64,000 bases of DNA from Epiperipatus broadwayi (GCA_028023455.1 JAQFVV010012490.1:3472001-3536000); one strand, 5' to 3'; positions 26,221-37,785 are shown, numbered from the stretch's first letter. The notes: generated from the letters alone by a model not told the origin. Numbers and translations: made by a program.

Positions 26221-26437
26221 TGTACCAATATCGTATTAGTACATATAATAATTTTGTCTAAAAATTATTAAAAGTAGAAATTTCTAGTAAAAACAACCTA
26301 ACATTTCAGTGTGATAATAAATAGTTAAAAGTTTAATAAAGGGAAGTTTAATATAAAAGTTTAGAGTTTTTAAAAATAAAGAAAGAAAATACTGTTAGCC
26401 CGGGGGAAAATTAAACCCTGCATCATTCATAAAGTTT

Positions 26438-27678
26438 GGTTGTTTTACAATAGCATGTTGATACCGTGGGAGGGCGTGGTTTGTTTGTAAACAAAGATAA
26501 ATATACTGTTGCCGGGGCTGGGTTTTTTTTTTTTGGTTTGGTTTGTTTATCACATTTATAAAACTAATATCAAATATCAAATTTTTTAAACACACAAAAA
26601 AAAAATGCGTAAAAAAATCAAAAATGAATTTACAAAAAGTACTTAATTTTTTTTATTCTTTTCATTACTTATATTTTCAGGCTGAGGTTTTTTTTCTATG
26701 TATTATTTTGTTTTGTTTTTTTGTTTATAACATTTAAAAAGTACTATCAAATCAATTTTGAATACAAAAAAAATACATCAATTCAAAATGAATTTTAAAA
26801 AGTAGTTACTTTTTATTCTTTTCATTACTTATATTTTCGGTTCGGTATTCTACAAAATAAATCAGCTTATTTTTTTGTTTGTTTTATTTTTATAAATTAC
26901 AAATAAATCTATTTCCATTTAATGGTAACATTTACAACCCAGAGGGTGTGTGTTTCCAATTCCTAACAGAACGCAACGCAACTCGAAGGTTGACAAAGTT
27001 TTGATGAGAATTCCCAAAAACAAATATATACGGCAATTAAAACCAACTTTTTGGGCTTTTCAGGAACAGCACACATGCAGCTTCAAGCTGTTTTGTTTGA
27101 TAACCCGGTTCCAGCAGTCAGAGAATTCTTTGACATTCGGAAAGTTTCCTATTTCAGCCACTCGATTCAGCTTGCAGTTGTTCTCATAGAAACATGACTT
27201 AGAGCATGATTTGATACGAAGCGCGCTTGCACCTACACTTGCCCAATTTTTTGAGCAGGAAATGTAGGCTAGGGAAGCATGAGACTATGCTCATAATTGT
27301 TAGTAGACATTCCTAAAACATGGGAGATAGAGGGGGAGGTGGTCTTAATGAATATTAAAATAGTTTTGACAATCGGAATTCCAGCCATCCTCACACAATA
27401 CTGTAGCCAAAAGTGAAATGTGATCGCACATCAAAAATGCTTAGCCCAAATCAGAGCTGTAAGCTGACATGATAGCTTCTGTGGCAGATTAAATGTCATG
27501 CTTCTGTGCACTAGCATAGAAATAGACCCAGCAGGCACCCCATACAAAGAACTATTTCTAAGCTTACGCATTAGAAATAGAATGTTCGATAGCGGAGGCC
27601 ACCTAAATGGCATATTTCTGTGCGCTATCATAGAAATAATGCCCTCCGGTAGTTTCAACATGCTATTGTAAAACAACC
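26438..27678. mobile_element. Non-autonomous DNA transposon with 24-bp TIRs and 8-bp TSD
   Basis: The left end GGTTGTTTTACAATAGCATG (continuing TTGA) is repeated exactly as its reverse complement at 27,655-27,678. The flanks carry a perfect 8-bp duplication TAAAGTTT (26,430-26,437 and 27,679-27,686), which is single in the intact 5' LTR near 22,115. The TIR similarity extends imperfectly inward (ACCGTGGGAGGGC / ACCGGAGGGC). The interior has a partial tandem duplication around TATTCTTTTCATTACTTATATTTTC and a cluster of hairpins near the right end. No transposase motif is present; the short open frames are unremarkable. An 8-bp duplication is typical of hAT and also of Merlin elements. The GG terminus is unlike the CA/TA start of most hATs, so the superfamily stays open. 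Confidence 0.85.
27490..27643. repeat. Hairpin cluster in the TIR element
   Basis: A perfect 10-bp stem CTATTTCTAA...TTAGAAATAG sits at 27,552-27,580. It is followed by an imperfect stem GGCATATTTCT...TAGAAATAATGCC at 27,609-27,643, and preceded by a related half-palindrome (CTTCTGTGCACTAGCATAGAAATAG). All share the ATTTCT/AGAAAT core, so they look like a subterminal repeat that could be a transposase-binding array. Confidence 0.6.
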
Positions 27679-29315
27679 TAAAGTTTTATGAATTAATTTA
27701 AAAGTAATTCGGGGAGGAGAGTTTGGCTTGGAAAAGGTTAAAGCTATAGCTTTTTAAATGAATCTTTTACAAATAATTAAAAATAACTCTGTCATTTAAA
27801 ATAGTAAAGAAAAATAAAAGCTTAAAATGTAAATCTTTTATATGAAATAAAAATATATCTTTAAGTTAAAGAAAAAAAAAAGAAATCCCTTTTGTTTAAA
27901 CGAATTGTTAGAATAAAATATGTGCGATTGCAAACATAAGGAATAATATAAGAATATATGTACATGTTTAATAATAAGGACTAAATGAAAGTTAAAAGAT
28001 ATTGAATTACATAATTTGTGATGGCTATGAATTAAATAAAATCCACAGAAAAACAAGTTTGCAATGGCTGCTAATTAACAGATCAAACACCAGGATTAAA
28101 AGCTTATTAGAGGAATGCAATTAAAAACAAGAAAGGAATTTCAACAACAGTTATAGCTGGTGGACACCAAAATGACAACAGGATATCCTAATAAATAGTC
28201 CAGTTTTTTCATTGGACAGTTAGTTGAAATACAGTTGGGAAAGAGTTCAGTTCAGTCAGTTCAGAGTGCAGTTCAGTATCCAGGATCAGAGACCATGCAG
28301 TGTTGAGCAGCTTTTAGGAACATATGACTTTGCTCTAGTCTGAGTCCAATGAAACAGCCAACCTGCCCAATAAAAGTGATGCCTGCATAACAATCTGAAG
28401 CCACTCAATATCTAATTGTCTTAAAAAAAAATGCCTTGGAATAATAAGCATCAAATTTCCACAAGAAAACTTCAAATCTAATCAGAAATATTTTCATTAA
28501 AAGCAGCAAACAGCAAGAAGTATCCATGTTCTAAAATCCTAGGTAACAACAATTTCTTATTTCCATTTAAAGTAGCCATTGCAATAACTTGAAGCCTCCC
28601 AGAGTCAAATAATAATGAACTCTATAGCATGCATAAATGAACTATTGATGTGCGTGATTGTGAAATATATATGTTAATGCTTTAGTATATCTTATATTAA
28701 TTACATGTATTTAGTTAAATGTTTATATTATTTAATATTCTTTGTTACATAATATTGTTATTGTATATGTGTGGTCCTTATATGTCATTATCATTGTATA
28801 ATTTAATTAAGTCCCTATAGAAAATAGTTAAATTTAGAATAATAATGTTTAATTAAATAAATTGTCTTTAAACTTAGAGCTTGTCAGTCGATTCTTTTTA
28901 CCACTAATCAAAGCAATAATTTGTCCTTGTATTACTTAGACTGAGCTAGTTATGGGATGTTTCAAGTGCTGGATTATGGGCCTATTGTCCAAAAACGTTA
29001 GTTCTAGTAACTAGCTGGTGCCTGGGGTTCACTCTGAAACAAATAAAGTGCTTGGATAGTGGGGGTTTGAATTTAGCAGTCGAGAAGGGCCACGATCTGG
29101 AAATGTGATCGTGTTATGCATTGCATAACTCAATCTGATCGTGGGTATAGTTGACAGCTCTGCTATCAATAATATTCTCCCCTCTGCTTGGAGAGCCAGT
29201 TTGTTCACGTAATATTTATAATATAAAATTATAAATTTATGATCGATAAGGTTTCAACCCAGTTAAACCGAGTAAATAGAGTACGCTGGATCTTCTATGG
29301 ATCGGACCCAGTACA

Positions 29316-29410
29316 ATATATATATATATCATAATAAGGATAGTGTGGATAGTATTATTAACCTGATTTTAATTTCCATTTTCTTTGTATTGCAAATAAC
29401 TTAATTCTCT
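29316..29410 (-). pseudogene. Continuation of the split Gypsy remnant
   Basis: After an AT microsatellite, the sequence TTTTAATTTCCATTTTCTTTG matches 13,463-13,483 in the paralogous Gypsy fragment, at the position expected if 21,904-29,315 were removed. This places the LTR element inside an older Gypsy copy. Confidence 0.55.
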
Positions 29411-31186
29411 TATTAGGAATATATATTTTTATTTACATATATATAAAATTATAACCTAATTAAATATATACTACAAATATAATTATTTCCAAATGCTGCC
29501 ACATTTAATCTATGTATATTATGGTGTACAAGATACACATTTATCTATGGAAATACGCCAAGATGACATCCCAATACTTTCCTAAATAAATTAGAATAAA
29601 TTAAGATGAGCTATAAAAAAAAAACCACTTATCTAAATGTATTTGCAGCTACATAATCTTCAAGAAAACAGTAGTCAAGCCTCTAGTCTATGTGTTTAAA
29701 AAAAAACAAAAAACAAAAGTAAAATGAAGTATTCTTATACAATATTCAAGATTTATTTTTTTTATTCATCATACTTCAGTATAAGTATTATTTTTGATAA
29801 TGATCAATTATTATGTTTTATCTTTGTACATATATTCCTGTTGAATTTATTATTTTTCATTGTTATGTTTTTTAAGTTTTGTCACTATATTTATATATTT
29901 CATTATGAATTACCATAAAATTCCTATGAAAAATAATTATTTCTATTCAATTTATATATGCTCTAAATCACTAGCATAATGTAACTAAAACTGTAATTTA
30001 ACAATTCTCATCTCACTTCATACACGCAGAAATATAAGTAAAACTGGTATTAGTAAGAATAACAAATCTCTGTTCACACACACACACATATATATATATA
30101 TTGTAACCATCACTACCCGAATAATCAAGAATATAAGCAGAAAAAGAAATGTTAAATTAAAGAGATGATTTCTTTATTCAACTAAGCTAACATGAAACAA
30201 TAATTCTAAAGAAGATTACAAAGTTTCCATGAAGATAATAACTTCTAGTTAAGCTAGTCAAAATCCACAAATGAAATATTATAAAATAAATTTAAAGTTC
30301 GTCAAACCAATAAATGATTAATAGTCAGGTCTATGAAATGAATATGAAATTAAAATTATGAATTAAGTAATCACTAAACTAGGATGTAGATGACTAAATG
30401 GATGATGAAAATAAATGATAATTAAATAATAAAATGAAATGAGCCTAAGAGTAAAGAGAAAAGATGTGTTAGAATAATGAATGATTAAGATAATGATAGA
30501 ATAAGGGCTAATGAATGATTAAGATGGTAATAGAATAAAAGCTAATGAATGATTAAGATGATAATAGAATAAAAGCCAGTGAAAGGTGAATCAATTATGA
30601 TAATGAATTAAGATCAAATGAGAACGAAGAAATAAAAGAAAGATCAAGATGAAATCGAAGAACAATGTTGATGATTAAGAATGAGATCTTGAACTATAAA
30701 CTAATATTGTATTAAATGATAATAAGATAAACTAAATAAAATAGGGATTCCAAGCTTGACAAAACCAGAATATTCACCATAAAGTCAAAACAAATTATAC
30801 ATTTTAAGACAAAAGAAGCAATTTACACCTTAAAGTTTTGTTGACTCTAATAAAAACTGTGAAAATAATACAACTTAAATCTAAGTACAATAAATAACAG
30901 TAGATATAAATTTTACCATAAATTCAAATTTTACACTGCAAATTAGTAACTTATTATTCTCAGGGTTCAAAAAACTTTATTATTATTATTTTACAAGATA
31001 TACTTGGGTCAGTGAGAGGAATTTTGCCACTACCCAAATATAGCACACAAAACAGCTCTTAATACAAAATAGAATTAACAAACAATATTTGGCAATTCCA
31101 GATAAACTTTATAAACTCCATAAATATTATAAACTTTAAGCTTCAAGAAATATGAATACTTTTAATAACTAAACACAATAACTTAC
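29411..31186. other. AT-rich stretch with microsatellites
   Basis: No gene is supported. A (CA)n(TA)n microsatellite lies at about 30,077-30,101. It is followed by TGTAACC and, on the minus strand, by AATAAA about 70 bases before GGTTACA, an arrangement like an LTR 3' end, but no partner repeat was found. The frame at 29,724-29,918 is hydrophobic AT background. Confidence 0.45.
30474..30577. repeat. 34-bp tandem repeat, three copies
   Basis: AATGAATGATTAAGAT recurs at 30,476, 30,510 and 30,544, each followed by (A/G)(T/G)AATAGAATAA-type sequence, giving a 34-bp period with few substitutions. Confidence 0.75.
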
Positions 31187-31261
31187 CAACTTCCTTTTAT
31201 CAAATAATTATGAGCAATGTGATCAAGATCGGTGAATGATATATCTGCGGGTTCAAATATA
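31187..31261 (-). CDS. Candidate 75-nt internal host-gene exon
   Basis: On the minus strand a pyrimidine-rich tract ending TTTGATTTAATCAG precedes a 75-base segment followed by GTAAGT, a consensus donor. The only open frame reads IFEPADISFTDLDHIAHNYL and a few more residues. It has a more varied amino-acid use than shadow frames and a GC content above the flanks. The incoming and outgoing phases are both 2. The outgoing phase would fit the open frame at 2,974-3,205, though that implies a 28-kb intron. No protein family is recognised. A chance match of splice-like signals in AT-rich DNA remains a real alternative. Confidence 0.35.
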
Positions 31262-34200
31262 CTGATTAAATCAAAATTAAGTGTTTTATCTTTTAATATA
31301 CTATTTAAAATAATATGCAATCTAGGTTAACAATATTTTGATTATTAAGTGATGATGTCTTATATGTACTTTTAAACTATAAGGGCTTAACAAAATTATT
31401 ATGATATGCTAACATATAGTTAAATATACTATATTGATTGATGATAACTTCAAAATAACAAGATAATGTGTCAATAGCAATAACAATAATAATGTGTATG
31501 GTGATTAGCAATAAGACTACAGACAACTAAATAAACTTTTAAAACAACAAGATTTATTTACACTATTTACAAATTTATTTCAGAAACATTATTTGAAATA
31601 AGACAGAGACATTATATAAAATCAGGTATAGAAAATAATGTATATCCCATGAATACACACATAGAATATAAAATAGTATAGTACAGTGATACCTTCATTA
31701 TCACTATCATTATCAGCTATGTTTCTCCTATTTTATATTATAGAACAGGAAGGTTAAACTCTGTTTAACATACATTAGCACTCAAGTTATAAAATAAAAG
31801 TGTATTCAAATCTTTGGGATAAGTGAAAACTTTAAAATCTAAAACTTAAGGTTATAAAGTAGCATGTTACACTATAGCTATTTTATTTATATCAGAATAT
31901 GATATAAATGCAATCATTATATATAGCACAAATAATAACTATTATTATTCGGTATGATGAAATTTATTATAGTAATGTGGGTACAGACATCAGCTGTCAA
32001 ATGTATACATGACACCAAAACCTTGCCTATGTCCACAATATAATCATTCTAATTATTAACCTGTCTTACTGACCCATCGGCGAATCCCTGCTTGATGAAA
32101 ATAAAATGACATTGTACATGTGTATCTCTTATTATGCCATACAGAAATTTTATAATTACTAGTAAGTTATGGTTGGTTTGCTTATAAACTGATGAAGGTA
32201 CTACAGCATCATACATACACTATTTACAATTAGGCAAACACTATAGATAAACCAGTGTCCCTGAATCTAACTTTATCCTATCATTGCTATATCATTTTAA
32301 AATACCAAGAACTTCATCATACACAGTGGAAAACTAACTATATACTATCATGAGGATCAGACAATAAAGAGAGGCTCTACAAAACAACATTATAGAGTTA
32401 TACAATAATATGGTCGATTCCAATACCTTTTTCCTAGATACAAAATGTGTGGACATTGTCTCATCACTGGGAAACAGAATATGTGCCATGAATATAATCC
32501 TCTCTAGGGATTAACTGTGCTAACTAAGCATTAACTATTTATCAGCCTCGATAATATAATCCTCTCATGGAATAAGCAATGGGAGAGTGCTCCATCTACC
32601 CATGCACAATATCAATGATACTATATTTGATGCCATTATCTGTGTCACTTACTTATCAGCTGAGAGCTGTCACAAATCCTTATCAATACAATAGCAAGAT
32701 CACATAATTCTAACAATAAAAGTTAAAATATAAATATCCCATTTTCCAATGCATAAACTAATAGTGTATTAAACAAACCAACATTGTAAGTCAACCAACA
32801 ATTAATTATTTAAAAAATAATTGATAGTGTTTTTGTCACAACAAGAAACACAAATGTAGACAATGAAGAATAGCCTACATTATATAATTAAAGTGGACAT
32901 GCTAACTCATAGGCAAAATTTAATAAATGTAAAATGCTTATATAAAATATTCCATATAATAAAACGATTGTGTCATTATACTATATCTCTGACAAATTAT
33001 TCTGTCTGTTTACCCATCAATAGAATATTAAAAGCTATTTTCAAAATGTAAGAGATAAATATATCTCTCTTTCCATCTAGATAAACGAGATTTAATATTA
33101 TATTTTCAACCCACTGGGAAAATAACAAAATAATAATATAATAAATGTATATACTGTACCTTTTATATTTTTCTGTCCTTAAAGTAATTATATATTCATA
33201 CCATAAATACAAAAAAAAAATATTCCTCAATAACATATTACAAACAGTATATTATAATACTAAACATGAGTAATTAAAAAAAAAAAAACATTTTATCTCA
33301 TTTTACTTTATCTCCCCAGTTTGTTCCCTTATTAAAGCTGACTATGAGCAAGGGAAACTGACATCATGGGCAAAACATTTTATGAGTAACACATCCATAT
33401 ATTTTTATTATTATTATATTTGATCCTGGTACAGTGAAACAAAATCAAACACTTCCAAAACTGTGTAACAACAAAATAAGAATACCATGTTTATTAATAT
33501 TTCTGCAGACAATTTTCCTTAAAATTAAGATATAAGTTTAGTAAGGTTAACAAGATAAAACTTTTTAAAATCATTTATTGGTTTTTCCATCTGCAGTAAT
33601 ATCTGGAATAATTTTAAAATGATCCTGGCATTTTTAAAACATTTCATATTATTGTTAACTCACATGTTACACAATAGAGATTAAGAAGTAGATATTTATT
33701 TATTTATTTCTATCAGTAAATTTTAATATGTTCTTTAATAATACTGTACTAGGAAGAATTTATTCAATTGTTTGCAATTATAAATACGATATCCTTAGGC
33801 ATTTAGAACACTGTAATATTTCCATTTTCAATAACTAAGCAAAATAGTGCTAAAAAAAAAAATTATCAGATTTTTTTTTCTTTAATAAGAATAGGAAATA
33901 AGTTCACACATTTTTTTTTATTTTTTAAATTGATTAAACTTTATATTATTTGAAGTGACTTAGTTGGTTTGACTTAAATCTTAAAAGTTTTTGTTCAAAA
34001 TTATTTTTGATTATATTTTTATTAAGATTATATTTTACCAGCAAACGTATTTTTCTTCTTTATTTATAAAGAGCATGCAAAAATATTTTTTTTCTTTTTC
34101 TTGCCACTCTAAATAATTCACACATCATTTTTAAGTATAAAAATTGACTAACATAAATAAAATAAAGGTTCACGCTTACACTTTCTTGTTTAATCATAAG

Positions 34201-35036
34201 TTTGAAGTTGTATTTGGTTAGACAATTTAATTCCCAATATGGCTCTCATTTTTCCTTTCCAGTATGAATTCCAGGAATTATATATCAATGGAAGAGCAGC
34301 TAGAATGTATACAATGAGTAAAATTTCTTATTCCATGTTTTTAAATACCTTATTTTTTAATCTTGTTCAATTTAATCCCAGTGTTTTAACTTTTTCAGCT
34401 CTTTCTTTCTTTAATTTTGTAGGTGTTAGATCTTGAAATCTTTATTCTGATTTTTCTTTCTTGATAGACCCCCCCCCCCTCTACAAACTCTGTTAAGTTA
34501 TTTATACCTTGTATTACATTGAATTGTGGTACAATTAAAAATAGACCAATAATAACTTAGTGTGAATATTATTAATATTACTCCATCTACCTTCATTTTT
34601 GATAACTACCCAAAATATTCAATACTGTTTTAATTCACTATAAAAATGCTTAAGGAATTGACTATATTATTCATTTACAAGGTTTATAAATTTAATCTTT
34701 CCAATTACTATTCAATAATAATAAAATAGCAAACATATTTATACCCCCAAATTAATAATAATACTGTTAAATTATCATTTTATCACCAATGAAATCTGAC
34801 AATGCATAGGAAATCTCTTCTACACTCAAGCAGATTTTCTAGTGTATCTGGAACAATCTCTATTTAAAGTCATTTATTAAGCTATTAATGCCAGATCTAT
34901 GTTTAAAATTTAAAATTTTGGACTATTTAATACAGTGATCTAGATAAAAGGTCACAATATACACATTTAAATATTTGTTTTACAAGTAGGGCGATAAATG
35001 TATGTATATATGTGTATTTTAATAGGTTAGACTTAC
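31262..35036. other. AT-rich stretch, no supportable gene
   Basis: No open frame with family features. The region 32,030-32,720 is slightly richer in GC and contains scattered protein-like words on the minus strand, but too many stops to assign. A run of ten C is at about 34,470-34,480. The frames at 32,863-33,051, 32,997-33,236 and 34,239-34,436 look like background. Confidence 0.45.
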
Positions 35037-35136
35037 AGGAATGTTACAACCATGGTCACATTTTTCTGACATGCACACTTCTGAATCCACCAAAATATCT
35101 TTATCTGAAACTTGCATATTTGAAATATCCGCATTC
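35037..35136 (-). CDS. Candidate 100-nt exon with EGF-like cysteine pattern
   Basis: On the minus strand TATACATTATAG (acceptor) is followed by a 100-base open segment and a consensus donor GTAAGT. The peptide reads NADISNMQVSDKDILVDS and then EVCMSEKCDHGCNIP. The spacing C-x4-C-x3-C-x-N after an acidic residue is that of the first half of a calcium-binding-type EGF domain, whose second half would be in the next exon. Incoming phase is 2 and outgoing phase 0. Both splice sites, the frame and the cysteine spacing agree, which makes this the best host-exon candidate in the window. The gene itself cannot be named. The PLE at 35.3-37.9 kb lies just upstream in the same orientation and would be intronic. 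Confidence 0.45.
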
Positions 35137-35327
35137 CTATAATGTATATAAAATAATAAACAAATAATTTAAAATTTAATAATTAGACTTAAATTTAATA
35201 ACTAATTATGATATCTCTCTTTTGTCTAAGTGTATATATTATTTAGTAATAATAATGCATAAATATAACTAGTACCAACAATCTAACTATTTATTTATTT
35301 GTCTGAAGGTTTGTAATGATGGTATAT

Positions 35328-35459
35328 TATAAGATGTGATATGTTGGACTATTTCCATCATTTATGAGTGAATGTTGAATGTATAAAAAATTTTAAACTT
35401 TATTTAAACTTTCCAAATACAAACAAATTGTTAGTAATAACACACAAATAGACAATACA
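35328..35459. repeat. PLE terminal inverted repeat, 3' copy
   Basis: Reverse complement of 37,786-37,919 with a few substitutions and small indels. In the sense of the element (minus strand) it carries TTTAAATAAAGTTTAAAAT, which could supply the polyadenylation signal. Confidence 0.88.
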
Positions 35460-35545
35460 GGTTAGTAATTACACATTTTGAGTAGTATTATTCTCCACTC
35501 TTCTTCAGGTGTTGCTGGCTTATATGCACAGTGACAATATTCACT

Positions 35546-35622
35546 TAGAAGTTGAATTCACACCTTTAAATTCTTGAATACTGAATTTAAGGCAAATGCT
35601 CTACCAACTGAGCTATTCTGTC
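35546..35622 (-). mobile_element. tRNA-like segment inside the PLE 3' region
   Basis: On the minus strand TAGCTCAGTTGGTAGAGC is an excellent RNA polymerase III box A. About 30-40 bases later comes a degraded box B (GGTGTGAATTCAAC). The anticodon arm does not pair properly. It is either a SINE inserted in the 3' untranslated part of the PLE or a tRNA-like piece belonging to the element. No poly(A) or target duplication was recognised. Confidence 0.55.
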
Positions 35623-35767
35623 AAAGGCAACATATAGTAGAAATTTGATATATTTATATATGAGGGTTGGTGCAAATCTTTCAGAGTCCTTCAAATTTTT
35701 TCTTTATAATGAGGCTAATTAGTTTTTTTTATTTTTTCCTAAGAACAAGATTAATTAGAGGCTTTCA

Positions 35768-36080
35768 TACATTGTGTATTGCCATACTGGTTTGACTTAT
35801 AGGATTATTTACCATTGTCATATAAGCAGCTTCCTTGAATTTTCTTCTATGCATTTTTTTCTCTTTAACCAATATCTTCGTATTTTTCCACTTAAGCATA
35901 TGGTCATTAGTACATACATGATCTGCTATGGTAGACAAATTTTGTTTTTTCTCTTTTAACCATTAGTTTGTGCTCTTTCAATTGCTGTTCAACAGGGTAA
36001 CAGGTCTCACCAATGTATTTCCTTCCACATTCATGTGGTATTTCATAGATGCAGTTTTTGTTCTTCAGCATTTTCAGTTT
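35768..36080 (-). pseudogene. PLE GIY-YIG endonuclease domain (frameshifted)
   Basis: The minus-strand frame reads NCIYEIPHECGRKYIGETC, a clear GIY-YIG nuclease start (the IY and YIG halves separated by a cysteine-bearing turn). PVEQQLKEHKLMVKRE follows, and then, after a one-base shift, TIADHVCTNDHMLKW and EAAYMTM. The arginine/histidine region expected after YIGET is partly kept (KEH). In the active family this domain nicks target DNA for priming. Here it is separated from the reverse transcriptase by three stops between 36,144 and 36,085 and split by the internal shift. Confidence 0.82.
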
Positions 36081-36143
36081 AGGCTTTTAGTAGAAGTAAG
36101 CATTCCTCAAAGTGTGGTATGGCTTTGGAAAGCAGTTCTAATG

Positions 36144-37354
36144 TTATATTGACTGCAGGTTGCTATATTGTCTGCAGATTTTCTTTAATTTATCTGCCAT
36201 TCCTGGTATGTATGGATACACTACTGTACCAATAATTGTTTTCTCTTTTGGTGTCTCTTTGTGTTGTCTATTGAAGGTTTTCCTGATGACTGCTGATGGA
36301 TAACCATTCTTCATAAGCACTTGTTCTATATGAATCTTTTCTTTTTCCAAAACACTCGTTTCTGAACAAACCTCCTTTGCTCTGTTCCATAGTGATAGTA
36401 CAATTCCTTGTTTAGTGCTTTTTGTATGATTGGATGTATATACTAAGTATTTGCCAGTGTGTGTTGGTTTAATATACACTGTTGTTTTTACTTTGCCCTG
36501 AGGGAGTCTTGTCACAAGAACATCCAAGAATGCCAATTTTTGTTCTTGTTCTGATTCCATTGTGAATTTAATTGTAGGAGATATATTGTGAATGTGCATC
36601 CAGAATGACTGTAATTTTACCTCACCATGTGGCCATACAACAAAGGTATCATCAACATATCGAAGCCACACTTCAGGTGGACATGGAGTAGTATTTATGG
36701 CTGTGGTTTTAAGTTCTTCCATGTAAATATTGCTGAGCAAGAGTGATAGTGATGATCCCAAGGCCATCTCTTGATTTTCTTGGAAGAATTCTGAGTTATA
36801 CTGAAAGTATGTTGTTGTTACACAGAATGTTAATAATTCCATTATACTATGAATAGGTAGAGCTGTTCTAGTTTGTAGACTATTATCGTCATATAATCTT
36901 TTCCTTACAATAGACTGCTCATCACATGGTACATTTGTAAACAGACTTTCCACATCAAAGCTTACCAATATGTCAGTTCTTTTCATTTTCATGTTTCTGA
37001 CTAATTCTACAAAGTGTTTAGAATCCCTGACGAAAGACTGTCCTGTACGCCAATGGACTAAAAACTTTGAGAAAAAAATCTTGACAAATTTTGACATGGT
37101 GAATTTCTAGAACTAACAATAGGTCTTAATGAAACATTGACTTTATGGATTTTAGGTAGTCTGTACAGGTGAGGAATCTTGCTGAAATACAAAGTTAATT
37201 TTCTTTTTTCTGAACCATTGAAATACCTGCAATGCTTCTTGAGTAATGCTTGTAGTTTTATCTCTGTATTTGAAATTGGATTTCTTGCTACTTTTTTGTA
37301 TTGGCCTGCTGTGAGAAGGCCTTGTATTTTGTTTAAAAAATTAGTTTTATCCAC
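36144..37354 (-). pseudogene. PLE reverse transcriptase (frameshifted)
   Basis: The N-terminal part (37,354-37,058) contains LYRLPKIHKVNVSLRPIVSS, the fingers motif of PLE reverse transcriptases. After a frame change near 37,090 the palm follows: SFDVESLFTNVP (motif A, aspartate kept), ALGSSLSLLLSNIYMEELK (motif B), WLRYVDDTFVVW (motif C with the catalytic YVDD intact), KLAFLDVLV (motif D/E region) and the PLE-specific VYIKPTHTGKYLVYTSNH segment. The 317-residue palm-thumb frame is fully open. Upstream of the fingers, ILPADKSN matches the family's conserved lead-in and sits behind an in-frame TAG. The catalytic residues survive but the gene is disabled by the shift and stops. Confidence 0.9.
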
Positions 37355-37454
37355 TACAACTTTAGTGTTACTTTTGTCAGCAGGAAGAATGATTATAGAT
37401 GTGTCCTATTTGAGATTTAATAGCTTTCCTCTCATCACATGAAATGTTTGATTT

Positions 37455-37781
37455 CTACTTGTGCACTTGATGTCTTTCAAGTGTCCTTTTTATTCTCCAG
37501 CATAACTCTGCCACTACTTCTAGAGTCAAGTTTTGGGTCACCTCATCAGTGGCTACCATTATATCCAATAGTGGGACAGTAGATGATGTAATGGCAAAAT
37601 TCAGACTTTTTTCAAAAACTGTTAATTCACAATCAGTAAAGTGTTTAGAACTAAGATTTTTCACTGATGAAAAGAATAGACTAGTTGCAGTATTACTTTT
37701 GACTTGTCCATGTAGATTTACAAGCTTTTTCTTCTGAAGTTCTTTTATCCTTTCATGTAACTTACAATATGATCTGTTCAC
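37455..37781 (-). pseudogene. PLE N-terminal coding region
   Basis: A 108-codon frame beginning MNRSYCKLHERIKELQKKK lies immediately inside the 5' inverted repeat. It is followed in the same frame, after a single TAG, by SNISCDERKAIKS, and then by a shift into the ILPADKSN lead-in of the reverse transcriptase. The basic, helical start and its position identify it as the poorly conserved N-terminal part of the PLE protein. It has no separate domain that I can name. Confidence 0.65.
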
Positions 37782-37785
37782 TGCT

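Larger units (their letters stand above)
21904..29315 (+). mobile_element. Non-autonomous LTR retrotransposon with 1.8-kb LTRs
   Basis: Two direct repeats, 21,904-23,727 and 26,221-29,315, flank a 2.49-kb interior. Both start TGTACCAATATCGTATT; the left one ends TGGTACA and the right one AGTACA, giving the TG...CA ends and short terminal inverted repeat of LTRs. The interior is too short for full gag-pol and holds only a broken gag-like frame. It resembles a LARD-type (large retrotransposon derivative) element. The LTRs differ by several percent by eye, so the insertion is not recent. Target-site bases (TACAT left, ATATA right) are not a clean duplication because the site is an AT microsatellite. 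Plus orientation is inferred from the PBS-like site and the coding frames. Confidence 0.85.
26221..29315 (+). repeat. 3' LTR, split by a 1,241-bp insertion
   Basis: Colinear with the 5' LTR from TGTACCAATATCGTATT to AGTACA. After removing the insertion and one 8-bp duplication it is about 1,846 bp, against 1,824 bp for the 5' LTR. A small local expansion of TTCAGTCAGTTCAG at about 28,248-28,275 accounts for most of the extra length. The last 7 bases have lost the terminal inverted repeat (TGGTACA to CAGTACA). Several differences are CG to TG or CA changes, consistent with methylated-CpG decay. Confidence 0.85.

Noticed and set aside
30101-30180. LTR-end-like AATAAA followed about 70 bases later by GGTTACA on the minus strand
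   Set aside because: No paired repeat found and no coding remnant next to it.
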